Source: Sclerodactyla briareus
Lineage: Eukaryota > Echinodermata > Holothuroidea > Dendrochirotida > Sclerodactylidae
DNA length: 64,000 nucleotides
Reading direction: 5' to 3'
Assembly: GCA_026419785.1 (NCBI GenBank)
Contig: JAODTK010005021.1
Coordinates: 62,001 to 126,000 of the forward strand
Shown here piece after piece: positions 1 through 10,921 of this stretch; position 1 is the first letter of the stretch; the number at the start of each line of letters is the position of its first letter. Under the pieces are notes generated by a model that made no database searches, was not told where the DNA came from, and saw nothing but the letters and a program-made list of their open reading frames with translations. A program made the translations under genes and the position numbers.

Positions 1-2545
1 GCCATTCCTGGACTGTAAATCATCCGTTTTTTGTTTTTTTTCTCACGAAAGGCGTGACAGATAACCTGAAGAGCATCTTTGCAGTGTTATATCGTTATCA
101 GTGAGTCAATAGATGAAGCTGCCGGTTAACTTTTCTCACGCTTGGAGACGTGATTTATTCGGGATATTATACCCACGAGTACTAGCAGTGCGAGGTGAGC
201 CCTAGAGCCACTGGCTGCTCGAAGTGGCTGTGTACGCTTTGTACGTGACACACTGAGTCAGGCGAGCCTTATAAAAGGTACTGGTGGTTAAGCGTACATG
301 AATGTAACTTGGAATGGCAATTCAAGGAAATCTTTACTGGACTTAGGGTTATATACTTTATGTTAACGTCGACCGAGCGGTCGATTGGGAAAGTGTTTGG
401 CGAGTAGCAATCTCTTGTTCTGGTGACCTTTTCTGGTCGGTTGGGCCATATCTTCACTAGAAAACAGAGAGACTTCCACATTGTAAGTATGCTCCAATTT
501 TGTTCTAATTGAACAGTGCACTGGTGACCTGCTACGTCTGGGTGCTGAGCACAAACGTAAGTTTCACACATGTTATGCGTGCTCGCGCTTGCCGCTACTA
601 GTTCCCATATCCGGCATGTTTGAAGTGCGCAATAATGTCGCTGTGCACAGTACCGCTGTCTTACGGCTATGCAACCAAGGGCGGGGACTTTTGAATTCAC
701 TCTGATGATAAAAACGGAGGGGGCTTTTCACGGTCATACAAACTGCACCGTTTAGACTGTCTGAGGAATCTAGAAAAGCGAGGAAACATTCTCTTGCCTG
801 AAGGTCCCCCCCTTGAAAAGCCGCGATTTCAGCTACATATGCAGCCCCCGTTACTCGACAGTATTGAAGTGTGACCATCCCCTTGAAATAATCATTTGCG
901 AACAGTGTGGTAACAAGAGATACAAAAACATACAGCCTCCCCCATTGAAAATTACCAGTGGCATATTTCGGATGCGTTGAGCTTCCATGATCATTATTGT
1001 CTACCTCACTTCACCAAATTCATTTTAGATTTGATTAAAGAGCGCCGCCGACATAATCTTACGTTCAACGAGGGCACGGCTACAAGCTATCGGTATGCCG
1101 GCCATTACAATGTCAGAACTATCAGTTTTTCCGTCCTTTTGGGGGAGGGATGGGTAAGTTTATTAGCTCCCTGAATTCTCGTGACCCTGGTAATTGGCTA
1201 CGATGCCACGGCGGCAAAGAACTGGTCCACTGTTCGCTGCTATCTGTAATAAAATGTAAAAAAGCAATAAATGTTTTAACTGCAAGAATAATGATAAGAA
1301 ACACGTATTGCATACAGTGCGACACCGGTTACCCGGCGTTAATCAGCACGCTGTTCCTGCAAATTGTCGTTTTCCTCTCAGCGCCATCCTGGTCTTCGAC
1401 TTTTCACTTCAACTTTTTCTCGAGACTGAGCATGGCGTCCCCTCTCTCGCTGAAGAAAGATGTAGAGTCGGTAGACATAGACTTTTTTTCGGCCATGGCA
1501 TTCGCGTTTGAAAATCAGATGCGACTATTTGACTATTCTGGGCAATTTCCTCAAATGAACACAATCTTCTCGAGGGGCCGTTTGATTCTTTGTCACAGTT
1601 TAGATCATGTTTTTTTACTTGGGTTTTTTACGTTTGTCAGATTTCAGTAAGCGGATCACATTTTCGAAATCAGACTACATCGACGCCACTGCGACCAGCG
1701 TGTAACGATCACGGCTTGCAGAACTTGTACAGCCCAGTAAAACTCTCTCAACTTGGTTAAAATGTGTGGACACCGTTTTATTTTGTCCTCCGTATGAAAT
1801 AGATAACAACCTTTCATGTTTGTCTGCTTCGAAAACTGATCCTAGGTCCAGCAACACAGCCCACAGTGATCCGTGACAACGTTGCTCTGGCATACATGGT
1901 GGACGGATAGTCCAATCCATTTAAACTTTGTGTGATTTCAATTGATTGCAATATGTGCACTGTATTCGAACACGTTTAATAAATTTTTATAGTTATTCAG
2001 TAGTCAACAACATCTAATATCAACCCGGCCAACGAAATTCGTTATCTTAGGGTGAAGTAAATCTCAGTTCATTTGTAGATTTTTTAATGCACACATTATG
2101 TACCCACTATTTAGTACATATAATTTTTATGTTTTTTTCAGATATTTTTTCCACAAAAGCTAATATTCAACTACTAAATTATATGGAGTGGTTTGTTGAG
2201 TACAAACGAGCAACTTCACAATAGCAGTTAGCATGTTTGGAGTGGCATTACCACCCGGAGGCAATGCCCTGCAACGTTGTTGTACCAGAACAATGTCTGA
2301 ACATAGGAACTATCGACCACCATTCGTAACAGTACTGCGAACGACTCCCGCTACCCGAAGTAGCATTAATGACACATCTGGCACCAGGGATTACTATTAG
2401 TGTTTTTTTTATACCCTAGCATTGGCCTATAAATACCATAAGGTCCCAATTGAATTCTGGCATGCTCGCTGAAGATCGTTGGACTTTTCAAAATGACAAA
2501 AATGATATACTCCCTATGAAAAATATCGAAATTGAACGATTCTAC
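1..2545 (+). repeat. Dispersed duplication, copy A (partial at window start)
   Basis: This block aligns in the same orientation with 21603-26800. Matching stretches are roughly 1-330 with 21603-21950, 400-590 with 24325-24485, 655-1060 with 25612-25975, 1095-1420 with 26025-26400, and 2235-2545 with 26475-26800. Shared strings include TTTGCAGTGTTATATCGTT, GGCTATGCAACCAAGGGC and GCGAACGACTCCCGCTA. Identity looks high, with many small indels. Similarity already exists at base 1, so the left border lies outside the window. Copy A has about 750 extra bases (about 1450-2230) that copy B lacks. I recognise no protein. The longest frame (1150-1650, 166 codons) keeps only a short stretch of resemblance in copy B, so I do not call it a gene. 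It may be an unclassified transposable element or a segmental duplication. Confidence 0.8.
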
Positions 2546-3009
2546 GACTGAATTCATTTCAATGGGAACCCTACCCAACTTATCAGACCCGGCTGTCATT
2601 GGTAGGCAATAACCCCGTACAGCCTCCCCTCACGTCAGAAACGTGGGTGTCATATTTGACAGTAACATGATGCCCAGCATGTTCTGACAAGGTTTTGAAA
2701 ATCGCCATTTCTATATTCAATCTCTTAGGAAATTAGGAATCACATGTCTGCTAAAACCATGAGTATCTGGTCCTTCTTTGTCCATATCACTTGGACTATG
2801 CAAACAGTTTGTTATATGGTATACCCCTCTATTCATTGCATAAGTTGCAAAGTTTGCAAAATTGTGCTACCGTCTTGTTTGAACTGCTATGACTTCAGGT
2901 CTTCATCTACGAGTATTCTGTACTCCCTACATTGGTACCTATGTAATTCCAGGATCAGTTAAGATCCTACTTGCTTTTATACAAGTGACTTCATGATATG
3001 ACTCCTGCC

Positions 3010-3305
3010 TATTTAGCTCAGCTATTTCCGACTTCTTTGATCCCCCCCCGTTTGCTCTGAGATCCAGTAATTGATTAGATCTCATGATCCTAGAACGAGA
3101 CGTTGTGGGTCGTAACCCTTTGGAACCCTTGCCGTGTGTCAGTAGAGGCTTTTTTCCTCCCTGGCCCATTTCAAGTCCAGTCCTCAAAACTCACTTCTTT
3201 CGAGTGGCTTATGCGTAACTTTGTGCAGCGCCTTTGAACACCGTGTGGATTTGGGCGCTATATAAGTTAATGTATTTTATTATTATTATCATTATTATTA
3301 TATTT
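3010..3305 (+). mobile_element. LINE 3' end (CR1/L2-like tail)
   Basis: The stretch ends with GGGCGCTATATAAGTTAATG followed by ATT repeats, the sort of 3' terminus seen in L2/CR1-group LINEs of many animals. Just upstream, the plus strand around 3155-3215 reads as the usual LINE ORF2 C-terminus: a phenylalanine-containing segment, then an LKTHFF-like patch (AAAACTCACTTCTTTC), then a stop. No reverse transcriptase core lies upstream, so this is a 5'-truncated insertion. Target duplications were not resolved. The tail match is seen directly; the clade assignment is from family knowledge. Confidence 0.65.
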
Positions 3306-3550
3306 GCATAAATCGTGTCGATTTTCTCTGTAGTTGATCTAACTCACACGGAACTTGGTAGATGGGGTTTATATTTGGATCTGGTCACATATCCAGTCCA
3401 ACGGCATAATCAAGCGAGATACTTGAGACGGTTCCCTTGACCTGTGAATTACCAACCGAGCAATGAGAAAGAATTGACAAATGATATATTTACCTATCAG
3501 CCTATTGGGAGAATTGCACAAAGGGGCATCTATAGAGAGAGTGGTACACT

Positions 3551-3720
3551 CTCAAAATGTTGTGTAACCTAGCACACCTTCCGGTTTTTGTCTGAAAATA
3601 CGCCATCATTGTGTATACTCTAACAAATTTGTTTTTTACACGGAGCTTCACATAATGTTGTTGGTAGCTTAAATTACACACACCGGATAGATGTGCGGTT
3701 TACACAGTGTTGTGTAATTC
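3551..3720. mobile_element. Palindromic MITE-like element, copy 1
   Basis: The ends are inverted relative to each other: AATGTTGTGTAACCTAGCACACC at the left answers GGATAGATGTGCGGTTTACA and GTGTTGTGTAA at the right. The reverse complement of the block aligns along its length with 14098-14268, including the internal ACACAATGAT string and the CACACCTATC-type arm. A ~170-bp non-coding palindrome present twice in opposite orientation is what a non-autonomous DNA transposon looks like. I could not fix a target-site duplication, so the superfamily is unknown. Confidence 0.65.
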
Positions 3721-3775
3721 CCCATAACCATTGTTATTCATTGACGAAGTTAGAGGATCTCTGCAGTAATTACAG

Positions 3776-4150
3776 TGTGTGTATGTATGCATGTGTGTGG
3801 TATGTGTGTTGTTGTGCGTATGTGACGCCCAGCTTGTAACACGATAACTCGACCAACCTGGATGGATGACGCTCCTACTTGGTATATGTGTTCCCTATGA
3901 TGAGTACATGAACCCTATTGTTTTGGTCTGAAATGTGGAACATGATAAGTCCAGAATGATTGGCATGGCCAGGTTGAAATTTATTGTATGGCTTTCTTAC
4001 GGAGTTACAGGACCCTGATGTGTTTTTGGTTGGGTCGGATTGGAATTCGGCAAAATAACACAATTTGTGAAAATTTCGGATGTTTGGCCAATTTTGGCTT
4101 GTAAACCGATAACTCGATCCCTCCACCTGTATGGATGAAGCTCATACTCT
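3776..4150. repeat. TG-rich tract and a ~265-bp spaced direct repeat
   Basis: A short TG-rich microsatellite (3776-3830) is followed by two copies of a ~45-bp motif. The first starts at 3833 (CTTGTAACACGATAACTCGA) and the second at 4098 (CTTGTAAACCGATAACTCGA). Both continue into a CTGNATGGATGANGCTC core and a CTACT/CATACT end. Sequence between them resembles a non-coding repeat that I have seen only as dispersed copies in marine invertebrates. No gene is apparent. Confidence 0.5.
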
Positions 4151-4999
4151 GAATCTTACACGGGTAGAGAGCAATTAGGTCTCACATGATTCTCCTTATG
4201 GCAGTACGACCCCAACATCCCGGTCGTGATCTCTGCATAGTTAACTACAGTACATCACACGTAACCTTCTAGACTGTTGCAGTGTCTCGCCGTTTTAGTC
4301 GCCAGACATTATTACAAAACATTCTCTGCTCAACGATAGTTCATCCGTTCAGGCGACTATTACTGACGATTTAGCATGTGCTATGTATCCTTCCTCCATT
4401 ACTGGTAGATTTCCCGCGTGTTAATCCCTCTCGCACATTCGTCCCGTGAGGAATCAATGGCGCATTTTTTCCCTTTCTCGGAATTGTTTGCACTGTTCGA
4501 ACGTAACGTTTGATGTCTATCCTTATCCCCGGTCCTCACAATGGGTACAATTAATATTTTCGATACGACAGACTTGACCTGCGACGGTAGGTTGAAATGG
4601 CGTATTAACATGGCTGCAGTGGCTATGGCTCACCATAGTGTCCTATCCCTAACGGGCACGTACAGCGAAGGCTGTTTTTGAATTTTTGTGAAAGGGCAAT
4701 TTTTGGTTTATGAAACCCCCTCTCTGTCATGGCCACTCCAGTTCGACAAATCGACCATAACCAATTTAGCTGTTTAAACAATTCACGGAAGAGTGAAAGA
4801 GTGATAACGCAGACCATTATGTGTAACGAACGAGATGGGAGAATCCTATGCTGCTGTGGAGAAGGATTTGCAATTTTGGGCAATTTAGCATTTATTTCTG
4901 AACAAACACCTGTGTATGGATCCTACCTTATTTAGGACTGCTTATCTTCCCTTTCACATCAGTGCCTCAGGTCTAAACATATGCAGCGCTGGGAACCCT

Positions 5000-5310
5000 A
5001 AAGGACCTGTCACACATCAAGAATGTGATGAACGGATATCAACGAATGAAAATAAAGCTAATCATTGGGATTCGTCGAAGAAAATACCAAATAAACGGAC
5101 GATCACTAACATTCACGACGAAGAGAACGGACAATGAACGATCGACTTGCGGATAGGGAACGTATTTGTACGTTCAGCCGGCTGAGCGACACCGAACAAT
5201 ACAGAATGAGAACCGGATGTGTACTTTGTCAAACGAATGCAGTACACACAAAACGTACAGTCGACGTATGAACGATTGTCGCAGACAGCGTATGACCTGA
5301 TAATCCAGTT
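5000..5310. repeat. CpG-dense non-coding repeat
   Basis: The interval is packed with CG-containing words (GAACGATCGA, ACGTACAGTCGACG, CGTTCAGCCGGC) in an otherwise AT-leaning, CpG-moderate region, and it begins with AGGACCTGTCACACATC. Similar CpG-dense stretches lie at 5600-5800, 6460-6700 and 8200-8350. I read them as related short non-autonomous elements rather than promoters, since no gene follows. A diverged CpG island cannot be excluded. Confidence 0.35.
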
Positions 5311-6459
5311 GTGATGCAGCATTGTCCCTCAAGCACCGCAGTCTACCAGCTTACATCCCGAACTGTCTTCGTCTCTGAGACTCAGCCATCGCCTAACCCA
5401 CCATCGTCTCTGTTGTCTTAAGCTTTGCACTCTCCTGGCGCCCTTTTTCATATTACAAAAGGTAATGGGCATTCTGCATGTGGTATCTCAGCCTGAGTAT
5501 TGGCGGCCCTGTAATGAAACCTAATTCCTGTTCGTCTCTCAATCTCATCGTACGTTAGGGTCCGACTAGTAGTGGGTGAAGAATGCCATAACCGTGCCTT
5601 TTCATATGATCTCGACTGTGTACGTGTATTCAGGCGTTGTGTGCGTGTTCATACTGTGTTTTGGTCCGTTGGGTTATTCGGTATCACCGTATACAGCGGT
5701 TCAATGTGTCCGCATGTCCGAAACGAACATCGCCGAATCACCCAAACGGCGTCGTCATGCGTTTCGTCGACGCTATTCTTCGTTAATGTGTGGTGGGGCG
5801 AACTGAATATGGAAAACGATGTGTCATGAAAGAGTTGAACTTCTTCTATTGTAACAACCGGCCCTCTATGTCGCAAATAATACTCAATTCTACAACGGAC
5901 TGTTGCAGTGGGATGTTCGTGAGTTTCAGCGCAATCTTTCAGACTACCGCTAGCATCTTTTGCCCAGGTCTTGTCGAGAGTAAAATTTCAGCTACCCAGT
6001 ACTCGTTTTGGAACTTCATTCGACGAACTCTTAGGCATTTTCCTTTCTTGATTATTATTTCTCTTCTGACCTTCGCTATCATATTTGGATGAAACCGGCT
6101 GCATTTTCGTGCCACACAATAGGATATCTGTCCTCCCCATCAAAAAGCTATACATAGCAAAGGAGTTTCAGATTACGAACTCTTGACATCAGATGACCTA
6201 ATACCTAACCCTAGCCCTATCAGGTGTTACTGATATAACTTCATAGTTCCTTCACACAGGATTATGATGGGAATTAGACACATACATTAGCGATGCGTGA
6301 TTGTTTAACAAGTGTGTATATGATCATTAGTCAGGGCAGTCTTTCAGAATGGGGCTATGGTAGTTTAGGGTTTTTTTTAGAAGTACTGCCAGTTTTCCTC
6401 GGGCATTTCTACTATTGGATGGGGATTTTCTTAGGCGCATATACGTTACGGGTGTCGCA

Positions 6460-6700
6460 GTTGCGTGTTAAGCCGTCCACATGGATACGTTTCCGACAAC
6501 GTCTCCGTCGCGTCTCCGTTCCGTCATGTACGTCAATTCTATCACGTTGGCACGTTTAATCAATGCGCGGGCCACACTGGTTCCCGTTTCCGTTCCGGTC
6601 ACGTTCAATAGGTCAGAAAAATTGACGCAGGCGTACGCAATCTTCCGGATTGCTCAAAGTCCATATACGTTTCAGAAGCAGAAGTGACGTACTGATCGAT
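6460..6700. repeat. CpG-dense repeat with CGTCTCCGTTCCG words
   Basis: The block repeats variants of CGTTTCCG, CGTCTCCG and GTTCCGTCA. The reverse complement of 8210-8340 shares the pattern (CCGCTCCGTCACGGTCCACGTCAA against CCGTTCCGTCATGTACGTCAA), which suggests two inverted, diverged copies of one short repeat. The short open frames across it show no protein family. Confidence 0.4.
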
Positions 6701-8199
6701 CCGTCAAGTTTGAAGTCTCGCCATGTTTAAAATGCTAATTCTGAAAAAATGGCACAAAAGAAAGCCCATCAGCTATACTGGGGAAAAAGGGGTAACGCTA
6801 TTCAACCACATTGACTCTTACTGGAAGTATCTGATTTGCTTGTTTGTCCAAAAGCAGTGGTCACTTGACCCGTAGTAACGAGTTTGAAGGCTACATGGAA
6901 GTGAAACTGGATGCTCCGGGTGGGGGGGGGGGGCTTTTTCAGGCGTTCTTTTTTGGTGGGGGGGAAGAAGGAAAGCAAGGGTAGAGGGGGTGGTAGCATA
7001 TTAGGTATATTCAATTAGATAATCAACAATATTCTATCTCACATGACAGGCAAGGGTCAAGCGCGATATTTTTTTTTTTTTTATTTGATATGTGGGGGGT
7101 GGCATATGAGTCATCTCCCCCAATGATCCAGGCATGCATCTCCTGAAATTAATAAATGAAATGAGGGTAGCAACGAATTAATACAGTACGCCATACACAA
7201 AGGCACAACACATATTTCTAATAAGATTGCCTAAATTTTATATTGCGGAGGCCAAAATGAAAAGAAGAAAAAAAGATTCGCGCCTGCCGCGTGTTCTCTG
7301 ACTTTTTTTTTCGGCATAAACTTTTTCTCCATATCGGTCTTGACCAAGTGCGGTGAACAGATTGAAATCGCCCAGGATAACTTGGTTTTGAACGATTCTG
7401 TCCCCCACCCCCCCCCTCCCCCCGCCCCCCCAGCCAATGCTGGAATCCAACTGGCATGCACATAAGTACCAATGGCTAGAGTTTCCGTCTCTTCTAATCC
7501 GTATTGTTAATAACGAGACTGACTTCGCCAGTTGGCATTATATATAGGCGCGTAGGTGGGCAAAACAATGTAAAAATTGTGACAATCTCTAACGGAAACA
7601 AATTTGAAAAAAAGGACACATTTTTGTTGCCGCTCGATGTTCTATCTTGATTTTCTTATCAGTGCCGTAAAATGCCACATTTTCCACACAGTGATGTTCA
7701 AGCAAATTCCCGAGACGCGGGCAACCTCTAACCAAATTGGAAGGGTCCTCTATGGGCAGCGGAAATCCTCGAAATAGTTATGGTAGGAATGAAGGCCACG
7801 ATGAAGAACTGTCCAGGGACAGTGTCACTACATAATTTGTGGTATTCACGAAGGTCCTTTCTCTTTTTTCGGGGATTGATTTCGTGGGCCCACGATCCCC
7901 TCCGTTCGCCCCTGTGGACAACGAGGGTTAAGACTGCGAAGTCGTCATCACTGCTGGAGACCGCCATTTCGAATAGTTGTGACTAGTCGTGGGTTGTGCG
8001 AAAACCGAACCTCGTGTAACCAATTATCCAGCAATCAAACTATATACATCAACTACCCCACTGTTTGGGCAAGAGTTCTTCCCTAGAAAAATATTCGAAT
8101 TGATAGTATTCAGAAACCTACTTTGGCCACTGGTGCGATATATGCAATAAAAAAAGCTTTAAACATCCCCAAACGATTGCCATGGTCGAATTTTATTCT

Positions 8200-8350
8200 G
8201 CAATAGCATTTGACGGATACGGAAAAGAACGGATCCTGTTCGGAGGAGGCGGTCTTCGTCTACGGCGGCATCCGTCCGCACAACGGAAATAATAAATTTG
8301 ACGTGGACCGTGACGGAGCGGAAGTATCCCAGGGTGGGACAGGCCAAAAA
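8200..8350. repeat. CpG-dense repeat, inverted relative to 6460-6700
   Basis: The reverse complement resembles 6480-6560. Open frames on both strands (8210-8479 plus, 8159-8347 minus) overlap and have no recognisable family, which fits compositional bias rather than coding. Confidence 0.35.
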
Positions 8351-9111
8351 AAAACGTCAGACTGTAAACAAAGCTACGGAAGATATACCTGGTCTGATTA
8401 CAGAATTGGGTTTATAGAACAGTATCTACGGTATTTCTCGTCAACCGTAGAAAAGGGCGGGTGCCTGGGAGCAGGTTGACCGTAATTGCGAATCTGTAGA
8501 CATTTCCAAGGATGGCCCCTCAATTGTCCATTTTTCAATCGCATGTTCGTTGATTGAGGCGAATACTGCAATTTATCTGACAAAGAGATACGAGTCTTCT
8601 CTACATCAGGACCCTCTCTACTCTATTCCCTTGGAACTTTCGTTCATGATTCTGTTTAAAAACGTGATAAACAATAATTTCCATTAGTACCCACGTGTTA
8701 AACGCCGTGCAGGGCTCAGCGAACGTCTTTCTGACGTCATGTTACCACTCTAGTCTGTGAACTCTTGAAGAGTCCGTGTGGTCGGTATATATCGGAAACG
8801 TAAATTTTTCCATTCACCCGAATTTTAATTCGGTAATTGATAAAAAAGGAAAAAACGACGCTCGTCGGCGACCAGTGACAGAATGGTTCGTTCTAGTTAT
8901 AGGGCCAGCGAAATGACTGATTAAGTCAGTAAAATTTGTACCGTAATGTGACAAATTCAAGTTGCTCACCTACGCTTAAATTGCTCCCAGGTCGATTCCA
9001 ATTTTCAAAGTTTATCCCAGGTGTGAAAACTCCGTTCTATAAACTACAGTGAGGTTGGAAGAAGATAATTAGGGTGCAAGGTATTTTAGCCGAAGGGAAA
9101 ATTTATCTAAT

Positions 9112-9190
9112 CTATATATCATCTATATATATTATATCTATCATTTCTCATCTATCTCATCTATCTATCTATCTATCAATTATCTATATG
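9112..9190 (+). repeat. (ATCT)n microsatellite
   Basis: An imperfect ATCT/TATC tract runs through this stretch, with TATATCATCTATATATATT at the start and CTATCTATCTATCTATC near the end. Confidence 0.9.
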
Positions 9191-9429
9191 ACTTGACCTC
9201 AATGGGAAGGTTGCTTTGGTGTTGGCCAAGTTAGTCAATTTTTGGTGTTGAGGGTTTGTTGTCAAACTAGATGAGGCGGTGAGGATCTCGGGTGTCACAC
9301 CTGAGAGCGATAGTCGTATATTAACGTGCAGTAAGTTGGCTTTCTTTTTGCGCAATGTTCAAGGTATCTAGGGATGGTGAGATGATTTAGCGGTTTGGTA
9401 CAGGAGCGTTACCCCGACGTAACAGGGAT

Positions 9430-10060
9430 GATACTTGTCTTGGCTAAATGAGGACATTTCCACAGTTAGAAGGGCACAAGCTAGTCATGTTTTGTCTATA
9501 GGCAGGATCAGCGTGAGAGTCACCGTGGGATTGACGGTGTTGGAATTCCGTCGTATGTTAACTCTGAGTTTAATTATTTGGAGAGGGAGGATATCAGCAG
9601 TAGTTTGGTCAATTCTGTGTGTTGTACAATTCCGTATAAACTCAGGTTCACCGTTCTCCTGATAGCTCTGAAGTAACAACTTCCTTTTTCGATATGCTCA
9701 ACAACGTTTCCGGCAAGAATTCATCATTCATGCATGGGCAGTTTTCAATATACAGATATATTCTTGGTTAAGTGTAGTAATGGCAGTCATTGTTCGGACT
9801 CCTTCGAGATTACTCAGGATTGTTTCTTACACCAGCGTGTTAACTTTCTCACCAGGGAACACAAATCTTGGATTTAGTCTGAGAGTGTCTTGATTTCAGG
9901 GAACAATCGTGGAGAGTATCGGTAGCTTGGTGCAGGTGATCACGATATTATAGCTTTTTGATGTGTATTGTTCAGTCAATTATTCCTCAGAATTAGAGCT
10001 CGTTCCTAGTTTCCTGGAAGCGAATTTGAATGGGATTTCCGAGTTCCTGTGTAGTGTTAA
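9430..10060 (+). mobile_element. LINE fragment: AP-endonuclease domain
   Basis: Read across frames on the plus strand, this stretch follows the order of a CR1-type LINE endonuclease. A WLNED box lies near 9441 (family TETWL). It is followed by an ESPWD patch near 9515 where the family has the GGGVGI loop, then a frame with PPNSSEVTTSFFDMLNN around 9650-9705, a degraded GDFN box near 9735, a cysteine-rich DSFEITQDCF stretch near 9800-9835, and LGAGDHDII near 9931-9957, equivalent to the family's GSSDH box holding the catalytic Asp-His. At least four frame shifts separate these pieces. The domain would nick target DNA to prime reverse transcription. No reverse transcriptase follows, so the copy is truncated; the 33440-35860 copy is a close relative, sharing the GDHDI core. 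Confidence 0.75.
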
Positions 10061-10589
10061 TTGGCCTGATTCGTTCTAGGGTTAGAAGAGTATATTCTTG
10101 GATAGTCAGTAACCCAGTTATATGGTTGAATAATGGGTACGTGAGTAAAAACAAAACTATATTAAATGGTTCGAATTATGTGAAATTTATGTTCACACAA
10201 CGTGGTTTTGTTTATTTTACAACCCTCAATTTCAATTTGTTCAAGTTCAATTTGGAGACTGTTAGTGAACACAAACCTGGAGTGGGTGTGCACCTAGAGC
10301 ATGTTTACACAACGAATTGCCCGTTGAGCATATGATACTTCCGAATACAGAAACGAACATTGTACAATCCATTTCCTTGCTAAATTGTGACGATGTGACC
10401 ATACCACGTTACTTTGATAAACTTCATCTACAAGAAATGGATATCATACTTAGCATGCGCGTAGTGAGCACATGGTCCAGTATTCGGCGTATGGCTTTCT
10501 CATTAGTAGTAAATGTGTATGTTCTACGTTTTTAATGCTCAAACCTGAATTTAAAAAAAAAAAATCTCTGATTGATTGTCATTTGACTT

Positions 10590-10921
10590 TCGGTTCCTTC
10601 CCATCATCTGCAATTACTCATCATGGTAGCTCAGATCATATATCGATATATCGCCCGGTTTTTCAGTCATTTACCTTTCTGGTTCCTTCCCATCATCTGC
10701 AATTACTCATCTTGGTAGCTCAGATCATATATCGATATATCGCCCGGTTTTTCAGTCATTCACCTTCCGGTTCCTTCCCATCATCTGCAATTACTCATCT
10801 TGGTAGCTCAGATCATATATCGATATATCGCCCGGTTTTTCAGTCATTTACCTTTCTGGTTCCTTCCCATCATCTGCAATTACTCATCTTGGTAGCTCAG
10901 ATCATATATCGATATATCGCC
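10590..10921 (+). repeat. ~89-bp tandem repeat, about 3.7 copies
   Basis: The marker CGCCCGGTTTTTCAGTCATT begins at 10651, 10741 and 10829, with the unit truncated at 10918, giving spacings of 90, 88 and 89 bp. Units are nearly identical. Each contains GGTTCCTTCCCATCATCTGC, TTGGTAGCTCAGATC and the palindrome ATATATCGATATAT. A 152-codon frame crosses the array only because the unit is close to a multiple of three; its translation is periodic and frame-shifted, so I do not call it a gene. Confidence 0.95.

Noticed and set aside
1150..1650. 166-codon open frame on the plus strand, the longest in the window
   Set aside because: No recognised motif; it lies in duplication copy A and the matching part of copy B does not keep the full frame.
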